13,371 nucleotides of DNA from Opitutia bacterium. GTDB taxonomy: Bacteria > Verrucomicrobiota > Verrucomicrobiia > Opitutales > Seribacteraceae. A program made the translations under genes and the position numbers. Positions within the stretch are counted from its first letter, which is position 1. Each line of letters starts with the position of its first letter. This document shows, one piece after another, positions 1 to 7,526 of the stretch. The DNA lies in NCBI GenBank assembly GCA_002692605.1, contig NZLE01000102.1:1-13371 (forward strand), read 5' to 3'. The notes under the pieces were generated by a model. That model made no database searches. It saw nothing but the letters and a program-made list of their open reading frames with translations, and was not told where the DNA came from.

Positions 1-3000
1 ACATGATAGCGCTCCACGTATTTCTGCACTACGTGAATCTTAGCATCAAGAGGCTGAACAATGAGCAACTGCAGATGAAATTCCTTAAAGAGATCCAACA
101 GATACTGCGAAAACTCGTCATCTGTCTTGCTGAACATCTCGTCCACAGCAACCAAGCGAAAGGTTTCGGTCTGTTTGCCTCCAACGTCGATACCGTACTG
201 GTAAGCGATGGCGGTAGCCAGGATGGTGGATGCCAAGCGGTTCTTCTCGCCACCCGACTTTCCCGCGGCACCACTGTAACTTTGTCTGAGCGTTTCCTCG
301 TCCTTGTAGAACTCGTCCGCTCTGAACTTGAACCAATTCCTTACGTCAATCACTCTCTCGGTCCAATTCATATCCTGTTCCAATTCCCCAAGAAATTGCT
401 CGACCCGATGATAACGCTCGCGGCGGCGTTCATCTTCATCATCCGCCTCAAGGTCTCCTTCCAAAGCGTGTCTTCGAAGCTTCTTGAACCGGCGAACGCC
501 GTCATCTCCGGCATCTTCGAACTTTAATTGAATGTAGGTTTCCTCCTTCCGGTCAAAAGTGACGCGTGAGAGATGTTCGTTCAATTCATTGACGCGTTTT
601 CTAATGCGGTCACGATGTGATTCCAAGGCTTCGCTAAACCCAGAGACTTCCTCAGGAACCTGAACTCGGAGAAGTTCTTCGAATCTTTCCCGATTCTTGG
701 CCAAATCCTCCTCTTCGATGAGCTTCCTTACGCCGTCAAAGGAGTCAAAGGTTGAGTTATTGTATCCTTCTTCGAGATCCAAGCTGAGCTCATCTCTGAA
801 TGCCTGATTGCGGGCATCCGCAATAAACCTTTGCATTGCTGCAACGTTCTTATCTCGTAACTTATCCAAACTCGATTCCAGCTTATCGATTTTTCCCTCC
901 AACGCATGACTTGCGTTACGCGCGGCATCTTCGATCTCATCCGGTTCCGAAGGGGGTGCCCCGAACTCGCCTTCAATCTCTTCAAATAGTTCCTGTAGCC
1001 TTTGCTCCGCCTTGTCCAATTCATCTTCATCCAAAGTCTGATCGTCTGCCTGACCAAAAATCTCTTCCTTGGACTTGGCCAAAAGCACCTTGAGCGAATC
1101 AATGCGGGAATCATTTCTCTCGGAACGAGCCTCTACGCCTCCAATCCTCTGCAACACCTCATCACGAGTGGTTTGAGCAGCCAAAAGTTTTTCTTCCGCA
1201 ACGTCTCTCTCCTCCTTAAGTTTTCGCAAGACGTCAGATCCTCCGACAATCACGCGCTCCTCTTCCTCCAAGTCCGCGATGCGGGTTGCCAAACCCAAAC
1301 CGTCAATATCAGAGAACTCATTTGCGCAGGCTTGCAATTGCGCCCCTGCTCGTATTTTGGTTCTTATCGAGTGACGCTCCCCATCCGCTTCCCGAATGGC
1401 TCTTGCCGAGCGATCAACTTCGTCCCTCCATTTGCTCAATGCTTCGTCCAGAATTTTCTGTTTTGGATTAACGTCCCATCCGCAAACCCACTGACTCGCA
1501 TCCAACAAGAAAAGCGAATCGTCCTTTTCCCTCAACACCCCTCCGGTCTTGACCAAACCCTCAAGAGTCAAGGCATTTTTGATCTTGCTGAAGTTAGCGT
1601 CCCTTTCCGCAATGCATATGTGCGGAAAGCGTTCGCTGAGAGCGTGACGAAGCCATGATTGCCTCCCCGCATCCAATTCGGGACGAAGAGCCAACTTGGC
1701 CACTGCGCTATCATCATGAAGCTTCGGCTCCTTTGCTTCGCTGCGCGGACATACAAATGCAAGTCTTTCCCCCAAATGATTTTCCTCGAGAAAGGCTTCG
1801 GCTTTGGCGGCAAGTTTCGTAGGCAGGACAACAGTAAGCGCGAATGAACGAATAAGTCGTTCGATCGGACCGCTCCATTTGTCCTCGTCGGGCATCACCT
1901 GAACTAATTCCGCTACGAAAGGAAGCTCCGCTGAATCACGGTCAAGCGACTTGGCCAGAGAATCTCTCAAGCGAGCGGTTTCGGCAGGCACGCTCGAGTT
2001 GGCTTCCAAAAGATAGCTTCTTTCATCTTCGAGTGATTCGACTCTCTCATTCCCCTTTCGCCATTGATAAGAGATTTCGGGAATTTTTTCATCAAGCTCC
2101 AAGAGCTTGGCTTCCAATCGAGGCAATTGGGAGTCAAGTTGGCGACGCATTGCCAAAAAATCATCCTCCGCCTTGACCACTGCCCCCTTTTCCCAAGAAC
2201 CCAAATGCCTTTCGAAGGTTGCGGCTCGTTTCGTAACCACCTCACGCTTATCCCTCAAACGATCCATTTCGGCTCCTACCTGCTCCAATCTTCTGTTTTC
2301 GTCGGAGTCGGATAAAGCTCTTTCCAGATGATTAAGTTTGTCCCGCAATCGATCGATTTCGATTCTGGCCGTTTTCAGTCTTGCCCGCTCCGCTTCCTCC
2401 TGATGCTTCAGTTCATCAATCCATTCTATCCTCCGATCCAATTCGGATTGGGCAAAGAATGGTTCGGTGGCTCGATAAATTTCCTCCGCTCGATCTTTTT
2501 CCAAAGAATTTTTCTGGAAGGAGTGGTGATTCGTGGTAATTTCCTCAAGCTGCTCCAATTGGTAGGCTGCGGTTTCAATTCTACGGTGAGTGCTCCTCAG
2601 ATCATCGAATCTTTCCTGCAAGGCCACCAGTTTTTCCTTCGAACCGCCATCATCGAGCATGTGCTCACGAATGAATTGAGTCAGGTCCTTGACGTCCTTG
2701 ATACAAACCGCCTGGTTGAAAATGGACATCGGCGATCGATTCCCCAAATCTGCATCCATAAAGAGCATGGACTCGAATTTCTTGTGATAGGCAGTGAAGG
2801 AATCAAAGGTAGCAAAGTCTCGCTCCTTTATGATTCTACGAATGTTGTCAACGTCACCCAATTCATTGAAATCAACTTCCACGGTGAGCTTTCTTTTTTC
2901 GACCAAGTAAACTTTTTCGACCTTGCCACTAGGAAGGCACCACAAGACTTGAGCCACACTGACATCCGTCTTGTACGCTTCATTGTAAAAATGGGCCAGC

Positions 3001-3368
3001 AGGACCGTGTAGGATTCACCGGGTTTCCTAAGGGTTTCTTTCCTCCCCTGACCGGTGGTCGCATCATGAATTTCGGAATAAGCGCCAAGAACGTAATCCC
3101 TTTCGTTCCTTTCCCGGCTACCCGCTTGGCTCGATGCGACGTTGTAATTTCTAAGTCGGTTGGGAACGAGCAAAGTCAGCAGCGCATCTACGATGGTGGA
3201 CTTTCCGGAACCATTACGTCCGGTAATCATAGCCGTTCTTCCATCCGGAGACATGGAATAGACTTGGCCATGAAATGTTCCCCAGTTAAGCACCGACAAC
3301 TCGTGCAAGCGGTATCCCGCGGTGGAATTGTCCGGCGAAAATTCTAGTTCAAGTTGAGACTCAAGCAT
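1..3368 (-). CDS. jetC: Wadjet type I JetC, SMC/MukB-like ATPase (3' end cut by window edge)
   Basis: The reading frame is uninterrupted for 1122 codons from the ATG at 3368 to the left edge. Near the N-terminus is a Walker A motif, GRNGSGKST, at residues 50-58. Residues about 245-1000 are rich in charged and heptad-like sequence, as expected for long coiled-coil arms around a central hinge. At the C-terminal end are an ABC signature, SGGEK, at 1038-1042 and a Walker B, VDEMFSKTD, with D1076 and E1077. This split head is the architecture of SMC-like ATPases; the short motifs match the JetC/MksB family better than Rad50/SbcC. In Wadjet systems JetABC uses ATP to extrude DNA loops and recognises small circular plasmids. 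The start is supported by a strong ribosome site (GGAGG, 6-nt spacer) and by overlap with jetB. The family is about 1100 residues, so probably only a few dozen residues are missing on the left. Confidence 0.93.
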   Translation of the reverse strand, partial: MLESQLELEFSPDNSTAGYRLHELSVLNWGTFHGQVYSMSPDGRTAMITGRNGSGKSTIVDALLTLLVPNRLRNYNVASSQAGSRERNERDYVLGAYSEIHDATTGQGRKETLRKPGESYTVLLAHFYNEAYKTDVSVAQVLWCLPSGKVEKVYLVEKRKLTVEVDFNELGDVDNIRRIIKERDFATFDSFTAYHKKFESMLFMDADLGNRSPMSIFNQAVCIKDVKDLTQFIREHMLDDGGSKEKLVALQERFDDLRSTHRRIETAAYQLEQLEEITTNHHSFQKNSLEKDRAEEIYRATEPFFAQSELDRRIEWIDELKHQEEAERARLKTARIEIDRLRDKLNHLERALSDSDENRRLEQVGAEMDRLRDKREVVTKRAATFERHLGSWEKGAVVKAEDDFLAMRRQLDSQLPRLEAKLLELDEKIPEISYQWRKGNERVESLEDERSYLLEANSSVPAETARLRDSLAKSLDRDSAELPFVAELVQVMPDEDKWSGPIERLIRSFALTVVLPTKLAAKAEAFLEENHLGERLAFVCPRSEAKEPKLHDDSAVAKLALRPELDAGRQSWLRHALSERFPHICIAERDANFSKIKNALTLEGLVKTGGVLREKDDSLFLLDASQWVCGWDVNPKQKILDEALSKWRDEVDRSARAIREADGERHSIRTKIRAGAQLQACANEFSDIDGLGLATRIADLEEEERVIVGGSDVLRKLKEERDVAEEKLLAAQTTRDEVLQRIGGVEARSERNDSRIDSLKVLLAKSKEEIFGQADDQTLDEDELDKAEQRLQELFEEIEGEFGAPPSEPDEIEDAARNASHALEGKIDKLESSLDKLRDKNVAAMQRFIADARNQAFRDELSLDLEEGYNNSTFDSFDGVRKLIEEEDLAKNRERFEELLRVQVPEEVSGFSEALESHRDRIRKRVNELNEHLSRVTFDRKEETYIQLKFEDAGDDGVRRFKKLRRHALEGDLEADDEDERRRERYHRVEQFLGELEQDMNWTERVIDVRNWFKFRADEFYKDEETLRQSYSGAAGKSGGEKNRLASTILATAIAYQYGIDVGGKQTETFRLVAVDEMFSKTDDEFSQYLLDLFKEFHLQLLIVQPLDAKIHVVQKYVERYH

Positions 3369-3984
3369 CTTCTTCCTCCATTTCCTCATCCAATTCCGGG
3401 GATCTTCTTCTTATCTGATCCTTCACTTCAGCAAGCTTTTCGGGAGGCAATTTTGCCTTTATAATCCGTTCGACCCGATAGAGCCCCTCATCTCGATCCT
3501 TCACCTTCTTAAGAATTCCCCACTCCTCGAACCGGTTGATGATGGTGGAGATTTGGCGATGAACTTTTTTTTCGTCGTGCAATTCAGGGAAATAGGGAAC
3601 CATAATTTCGCGTAAATCCAGAGCAGAACGATAGAGATGATCCCCCTCTTCCTGCTCCTGCTCGAACCTCATCAGTTCTTCACGAAGAAGAACCATAAAA
3701 ATGGTCTGATGATAAGTTAAGCGGGTGCGGCGAAGCATCCTCGGGAGGGGAACGGATGAGGTTTCCTCCCATTCCTCACCCACCTGTTCATCCTCTTCGC
3801 ACTGCCTTACGTAGGCGTATCCGGCGGAATCATCACGAGCAACCTCCATTCCCATCTCAAAGAAATGAGCCCGGATTCTCTCCCACTCCGATCCTAGCCT
3901 ACCCCAAAGATCAAAATCCTCTTGGTAGATCGGCCCATTGAGTAAACGCACTATAACGTGTCTGTGTGTGATTGCTGGATTCAT
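3361..3984 (-). CDS. jetB: Wadjet type I JetB (DUF4194, MukE/MksE-like kleisin-associated subunit)
   Basis: The 207-residue protein is recognised as DUF4194/JetB from its size, its position between jetA and jetC, and sequence features. These are an N-terminal stretch with LLNGPIYQEDFDLW (about residues 14-27), a central PLPRMLRRTRLTYHQTIFMVLLREEL (about 79-104), and a winged-helix-like C-terminal half ending in a very acidic tail. MukE-like subunits are dimeric winged-helix proteins that bind the kleisin (here JetA) and bridge it to the ATPase. Its ATG overlaps the jetA stop as ATGA, and its TGA overlaps the jetC start by 8 bp, which is typical of translational coupling of complex subunits. 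No signal peptide or membrane segment is visible, so it is cytoplasmic. Family assignment rests on remembered family patterns, not a search. Confidence 0.9.
   Translation of the reverse strand: MNPAITHRHVIVRLLNGPIYQEDFDLWGRLGSEWERIRAHFFEMGMEVARDDSAGYAYVRQCEEDEQVGEEWEETSSVPLPRMLRRTRLTYHQTIFMVLLREELMRFEQEQEEGDHLYRSALDLREIMVPYFPELHDEKKVHRQISTIINRFEEWGILKKVKDRDEGLYRVERIIKAKLPPEKLAEVKDQIRRRSPELDEEMEEEDA
3375..3379 (-). promoter_or_regulatory. Shine-Dalgarno site of jetC
   Basis: On the minus strand GGAGG lies six nucleotides before the jetC ATG, inside the last codons of jetB. It is the best ribosome binding site I saw in the window; most other genes here have none recognisable. It fixes the jetC start and suggests JetC is translated strongly from the shared message. 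Confidence 0.75.
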
Positions 3985-5435
3985 AAACTGCTTCTTTGAA
4001 AAATAAGTTGCTCCACTTCGACAAAGCGGGGCTGAGAAGGACGATTGAGGTCAATCTGAACGATTTCACCCTGACGGATTTGATGCCTTTGGTCCTCTCC
4101 GGCAATGACCCGGTAACAGACAACGTCGACCACACCTCTCTCGAGCGGAAAGTACTCGACCATTTCAGATAAGCTGGCCCGCTCCCGTTGTTCGAGAATC
4201 TCGTCGACGCGGTCTCTGTAGCGGTTCAAATCCAGAGGTTCCCCAACGGAATTGAGAATTTCGTTCATCCAATCGGAGTCATTGGTCTTAGCCTTTTTGA
4301 TTAAAGCAAAGGGCTCCACCGCCTTTGGCTCCCAAAATTCGGCTTCCATAAGCCCAAAGAATAAGGGACGGATTTCAATTTCGAAGTCCCAATCTTCGGG
4401 AGGTTGATCTCTTAACCGGAAGGCATTGCGACGAATACCGGACAAGGTGTCGCGTACGGCTCGCCCTCCCGCTCCGGAATGATCGCCCACGACTTGACGG
4501 AGTTTCCTACTGATGCGACCATAGGCTCCGTGAGCGGATCCGGCTTCACCAAAGAGTCTGTCCCCCAAATTTGAAAACGTCTTTTGGGGATCCAAACCTC
4601 TTCTGCGAGCAATGTCTGAGGTCTGCTCGGCCAAATTTCGAAGTTTTCGAGCTAAGGCTGGGTTGGTCATCATTTCACGAAATCCGAAGTAGCTTTTGCC
4701 TTGATCACAACCTCTTAATTCCTCATCGGCATCCAAAACGTGTTCTACAATATCACCTTTGGAAGCTTCGCCCTGAGCATAAAGCCTGGAAATTTCCCGA
4801 GCATGGTCCTTGAAGAATTCCTCAATGGCTCGAAAGTCAGACAGAAAGTGCTCCACCAAGTCAGAAAGATCATAAACCTGATCCCTGATTACGTCTTCCC
4901 CGAAAATCGGGGCTTCACCAGTTTCCTGAATTCGCCGAATTTGTTCGTCAATCTCCTGTCGTTTCGACTCAAGTTCTCTAATTCGCGATTCCGGATCAGC
5001 ATTGACGCCTTGAGTCAAATTTTGCATCTCCGACATGATGCGGTTAAACCGAGATTCAGTGGTTGCATACCCTCTCTGCTGCATCGCGAGAAGATCTTGT
5101 AACCAACTCAGAGCTTTTTCAGAATGGCGAGTAAGACGAAAAACGTATTCCTCCCGTTCCTCGCTGAAGGACTTGGTCAAGTACCGGTGCCTTTCGTCAC
5201 ACCACTCATCCAAGTAATCCTGCGGCAATCGTTTCGGGGCATCAAAGTCCTCCAATTCCCGAACCTGCTCAATATGTTCGGCCAAGGTTGCCGACAACTC
5301 CTCCTCGGAAGCCTCGACAACTCCCCATTTCTTAAAAGTCTTGAAAAAAAAGCCGACTACAAACGAGCCCAACCGACCCCGCATGAGCCGAAGAGCCGGT
5401 GACTCCTCAAATAAGTGAAGAAATTCCTCATCCAT
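3981..5435 (-). CDS. jetA: Wadjet type I JetA (DUF3375, MukF/MksF-like kleisin)
   Basis: The protein has 484 residues, the usual length of DUF3375/JetA. It starts with an ESPALRLMRG segment (11-20) followed by a helical winged-helix-like region. TTESR is at 125-129, and a charged coiled-coil stretch full of RIRELESKRQEIDEQIRRI-type sequence spans about 150-170. A CDQGKSYFGF segment follows at 243-252 and resembles the conserved (S)DQGxSF motif of DUF3375. JetA is the kleisin that closes the JetC ring and recruits JetB. The presence of DUF3375, rather than other JetA families, marks the system as type I. An in-frame TGA lies five codons upstream of the ATG with no other start between, so the start is secure. 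It is the first gene of the operon; the 149 bp upstream should hold its promoter. Confidence 0.92.
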   Translation of the reverse strand: MDEEFLHLFEESPALRLMRGRLGSFVVGFFFKTFKKWGVVEASEEELSATLAEHIEQVRELEDFDAPKRLPQDYLDEWCDERHRYLTKSFSEEREEYVFRLTRHSEKALSWLQDLLAMQQRGYATTESRFNRIMSEMQNLTQGVNADPESRIRELESKRQEIDEQIRRIQETGEAPIFGEDVIRDQVYDLSDLVEHFLSDFRAIEEFFKDHAREISRLYAQGEASKGDIVEHVLDADEELRGCDQGKSYFGFREMMTNPALARKLRNLAEQTSDIARRRGLDPQKTFSNLGDRLFGEAGSAHGAYGRISRKLRQVVGDHSGAGGRAVRDTLSGIRRNAFRLRDQPPEDWDFEIEIRPLFFGLMEAEFWEPKAVEPFALIKKAKTNDSDWMNEILNSVGEPLDLNRYRDRVDEILEQRERASLSEMVEYFPLERGVVDVVCYRVIAGEDQRHQIRQGEIVQIDLNRPSQPRFVEVEQLIFQRSSL

Positions 5436-5518
5436 GATACAAGTAGAACTTCAATCACCTTGATGGGAGAAATTGCGACGTCAAAGAGAACTTATTCGCA
5501 TCTGAATCCTGGTGTGAA

Positions 5519-5540
5519 GAACTTGCCTAAGGGCAAGTTC
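5519..5540. repeat. Perfect 9-bp inverted repeat upstream of jetA
   Basis: GAACTTGCC (5519-5527) and GGCAAGTTC (5532-5540) are perfect complements separated by TAAG. The element sits 83 bp upstream of the jetA ATG and about 45 bp beyond the lipoprotein gene stop. No T-run follows on either strand, so it is a poor intrinsic terminator. It could be an operator for the Wadjet operon or a transcript-stabilising hairpin. A TTGACG hexamer (complement at 5550-5555) lies just upstream on the minus strand, but I found no convincing -10 box to pair with it. Confidence 0.45.
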
Positions 5541-5584
5541 AGAGTGTTCCGTCAAGATTACGAAACATAAGGCCATTCAATGGT

Positions 5585-6523
5585 TCAGGACCTCTTTGAC
5601 TTTGGATCGATTCGACGAATTCCATCAGGACCACTCACATAAAGGTAACCGTTAAAATAGGCTAAGGTCTCCGCGATGCCTCCGGCGTTCAATATGCCAA
5701 CTTCCACGCCCATCTCCAGGTCGAAGATACGAATCTCCTCTCGGTCGCCTAGGGCGACGTAGAGCAATCCAATTTCATCAAAGGCCAAGCCCTTCGGTTC
5801 CACTCCAGATGGAGAAAAGTCAACGAGGGTCCATGAATTCACCGTCTTGAGTTCCTCCGGCAAGTCAAAGACGACGACCCTGGATGCATCCGGTTCCGCG
5901 GCAACCAATCTCTTGCCGTCCGGACTTAGCGAAAGCCCTTCAACCATAACCAAATCTTGGTTCAAGACGCCTATTACGCCGTCGTCAGGCCGAATTCGAT
6001 AAACCGTACCTGAAAGGGGGGAACTTACGAAAAGGTCACCACTTGACCCGATCGCAAGATCCTTGACCGTGGCAAATCTGTAGCCGTCATAAGAATCAGC
6101 AAGGACTTCAAGTTTTCGAGCATCGGGTGAAATTCTGAGCAATTTGCCTGTTCCGGATTCTGCAATCAAGAGCCTTCCTTGATCATCCAGCCTCAGTCCT
6201 TCCGCTTTGGGCTTGCGCCCCCCAACTGGGCTCAACCACTCGGACAAATCTATGAAAACTTCGGCTTGATCCTTCCCGCCTAGCTTCAGTTTTCCAATGC
6301 GACCAGCCTTTTGAAAATTGGTGAAATACATTTCTCCATTAGGAGAGAGCACAAATCCAGAAGAGTGGAAGGGCAAAATTTCTCCGAATGAAGCGACTTT
6401 TTCGGTTTGATTGGAAGGCGGATTTTGGGTGATCACGGGTCGATCGGTTGGCCGCACACAACCAATCGATCCGAAAAGGATCGCCAATGAAGTCGTTAAG
6501 TAACTGACCAATTTAGATTTCAA
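5585..6523 (-). CDS. Secreted lipoprotein with SMP-30/NHL-like six-bladed beta-propeller
   Basis: The protein has 312 residues. It begins with a signal peptide containing two early lysines, a hydrophobic core, and a lipobox-like SIGC with Cys22 as the likely lipidation site. The -3 Ser makes this box atypical. The rest reads as repeated propeller blades, for example GLRLDDQGRLLIAESGTG, DLAIGSSGDLFVSSPLSG, GLSLSPDGKRLVAAEPD, GLAFDEIGLLYVALGD and ETLAYFNGYLYVSGPDG. Such folds occur in gluconolactonase/SMP-30 hydrolases and in NHL or YVTN binding proteins. I could not identify a metal-binding catalytic set, so no enzyme activity is assigned. The start is TTG (minus strand); an in-frame TAA lies three codons upstream and no ATG occurs until about residue 65, so TTG is the only start that keeps the signal peptide. 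It is divergent from the sirtuin gene and not obviously related to it. Confidence 0.8.
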   Translation of the reverse strand: MKSKLVSYLTTSLAILFGSIGCVRPTDRPVITQNPPSNQTEKVASFGEILPFHSSGFVLSPNGEMYFTNFQKAGRIGKLKLGGKDQAEVFIDLSEWLSPVGGRKPKAEGLRLDDQGRLLIAESGTGKLLRISPDARKLEVLADSYDGYRFATVKDLAIGSSGDLFVSSPLSGTVYRIRPDDGVIGVLNQDLVMVEGLSLSPDGKRLVAAEPDASRVVVFDLPEELKTVNSWTLVDFSPSGVEPKGLAFDEIGLLYVALGDREEIRIFDLEMGVEVGILNAGGIAETLAYFNGYLYVSGPDGIRRIDPKSKRS

Positions 6524-6603
6524 AATAGTTTAAAACCGATTTTTATGAAAAAGAGCATGACAACCAAATTCAAACTCAAAAGAGCCAATCTGTTATTTTC
6601 CCT

Positions 6604-7455
6604 TTGAATGCAAGGGCGTCAGAGTCAATCAAAGAGGCCGCCAAGGCGTTGTTTCAAAGCAAATCCATTTTGATCGGAGCGGGCGCGGGGATGGGGGTTG
6701 ACTCCGGCTTGCCGGATTTTCGGGGGAAAGATGGATTTTGGAGGGAATACCCGGATTTGAGGAAAAGGAATATCGATTTCGAAGAAATGGCAAATCCGGC
6801 TTGGTTTTCGGAGGATCCTCATTTTGCATGGGGATTTTACGGACACCGTCTTAACCTTTACCGATCCAGCAAACCTCACCGGGGCTTCACACTTTTGCAA
6901 AAATGGATTCGTACGCTTGAGCTTGAATCCTTCGTCTTCACCTCCAACGTCGACGGACACTTTCAAAAGTCCGGATTCGCAGAAGACTTCATTCACGAAT
7001 GCCACGGTTCCATTTTTCATCTTCAATGCCACTCAGGATGCGGGCAAGGAATCTGGCCCGTATCCGAGAGCTTTCACATTGAGTTAGACCACGAGAACGT
7101 GCATGCGCGAAATCCGCTCCCCTCCTGTCCATCATGCCATGGCTTGGCTCGCCCCAACATACTGATGTTTGGAGATTTTTATTGGGATTCCAAAAGGACA
7201 AGCGAGCAAGAAAGGGAAATGGAAAAATGGTTGAGAACCCATGGCACTTCCGAACTTTTCGTTTTGGAAATCGGAGCGGGCTTAAGCATCCCTACGGTAA
7301 GAATGACTTGCGAGCGGGAATGGAAGACGAGCGGCGGATTCTTTCTTAGAGTCAATCCCAGAGACCACTTGGTTCCGGCAGGAGCTCATTCCGTCGCCAT
7401 CGGAGCCGAGGCAACCCTCTGCGCCATCGAACAAAAAATGTCCTTCATTGATTGA
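6604..7455 (+). CDS. Sir2-family NAD-dependent protein deacylase (sirtuin)
   Basis: The 283-residue protein carries the complete sirtuin motif set. It has the NAD-binding loop GAGAGMGVDSG (25-35) with DFRG (38-41), and TSNVD (113-117) in place of the more usual TQNID. The catalytic His is H134 in ECHGS. Four zinc cysteines are present (C142, C146, C175, C178), with RPNILMFGD (183-191) and the GAGLS nucleotide-site motif (224-228). The family removes acyl groups from lysines using NAD, giving nicotinamide and O-acyl-ADP-ribose, in the cytoplasm. It is a single-domain enzyme with no extra effector domain like those of the Sir2 anti-phage proteins (ThsA, DSR), so a housekeeping or metabolic role is more likely. 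The start appears to be TTG without a Shine-Dalgarno site; upstream ATGs are out of frame. It converges on glmS. Confidence 0.92.
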   Translation: MNARASESIKEAAKALFQSKSILIGAGAGMGVDSGLPDFRGKDGFWREYPDLRKRNIDFEEMANPAWFSEDPHFAWGFYGHRLNLYRSSKPHRGFTLLQKWIRTLELESFVFTSNVDGHFQKSGFAEDFIHECHGSIFHLQCHSGCGQGIWPVSESFHIELDHENVHARNPLPSCPSCHGLARPNILMFGDFYWDSKRTSEQEREMEKWLRTHGTSELFVLEIGAGLSIPTVRMTCEREWKTSGGFFLRVNPRDHLVPAGAHSVAIGAEATLCAIEQKMSFID

Positions 7456-7456
7456 T

Positions 7457-7491
7457 TGCGAGAGAAGAAACACCGGAGCCCATCTCTCGCA
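7457..7491. terminator. Candidate terminator hairpin between convergent sir2 and glmS
   Basis: TGCGAGAGA (7457-7465) and TCTCTCGCA (7483-7491) form a perfect 9-bp stem with a 17-nt loop, starting two bases after the sirtuin stop codon. A second smaller stem, GCATTT/AAATGC (7489-7504), overlaps it. The T-tract after the stem on the plus strand is weak and absent on the minus strand. It fits a shared end-of-transcript structure, but is not a textbook intrinsic terminator. Confidence 0.35.
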
Positions 7492-7526
7492 TTTCCAAAA
7501 ATGCTTCCGGGCAGGAGAACCCTCAA

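Noticed and set aside
3..1658. Plus-strand open frames of 174 and 218 codons across the left edge
   Set aside because: Both are antisense to the uninterrupted jetC frame, which carries the SMC signature and Walker B motifs here.
2328..3347. A 339-codon open frame on the plus strand inside jetC
   Set aside because: It is antisense to the well-supported ATPase coding sequence, including its Walker A region, and has no recognisable domain; it is a codon-bias shadow.
1..3368. Possible frameshift or fragmentation of jetC
   Set aside because: Reading the minus strand codon by codon from the ATG at 3368 to the edge gives one continuous frame with all motifs in order.
5550..5555. TTGACG as the -35 box of a jetA promoter
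   Set aside because: No acceptable -10 hexamer occurs at 15-19 bp spacing, so a promoter call would be guesswork.
5585..6523. Gluconolactonase activity for the propeller lipoprotein
   Set aside because: Only the propeller blades are clear; the metal-binding residues of SMP-30/gluconolactonase enzymes could not be located, so an enzyme name is not justified.
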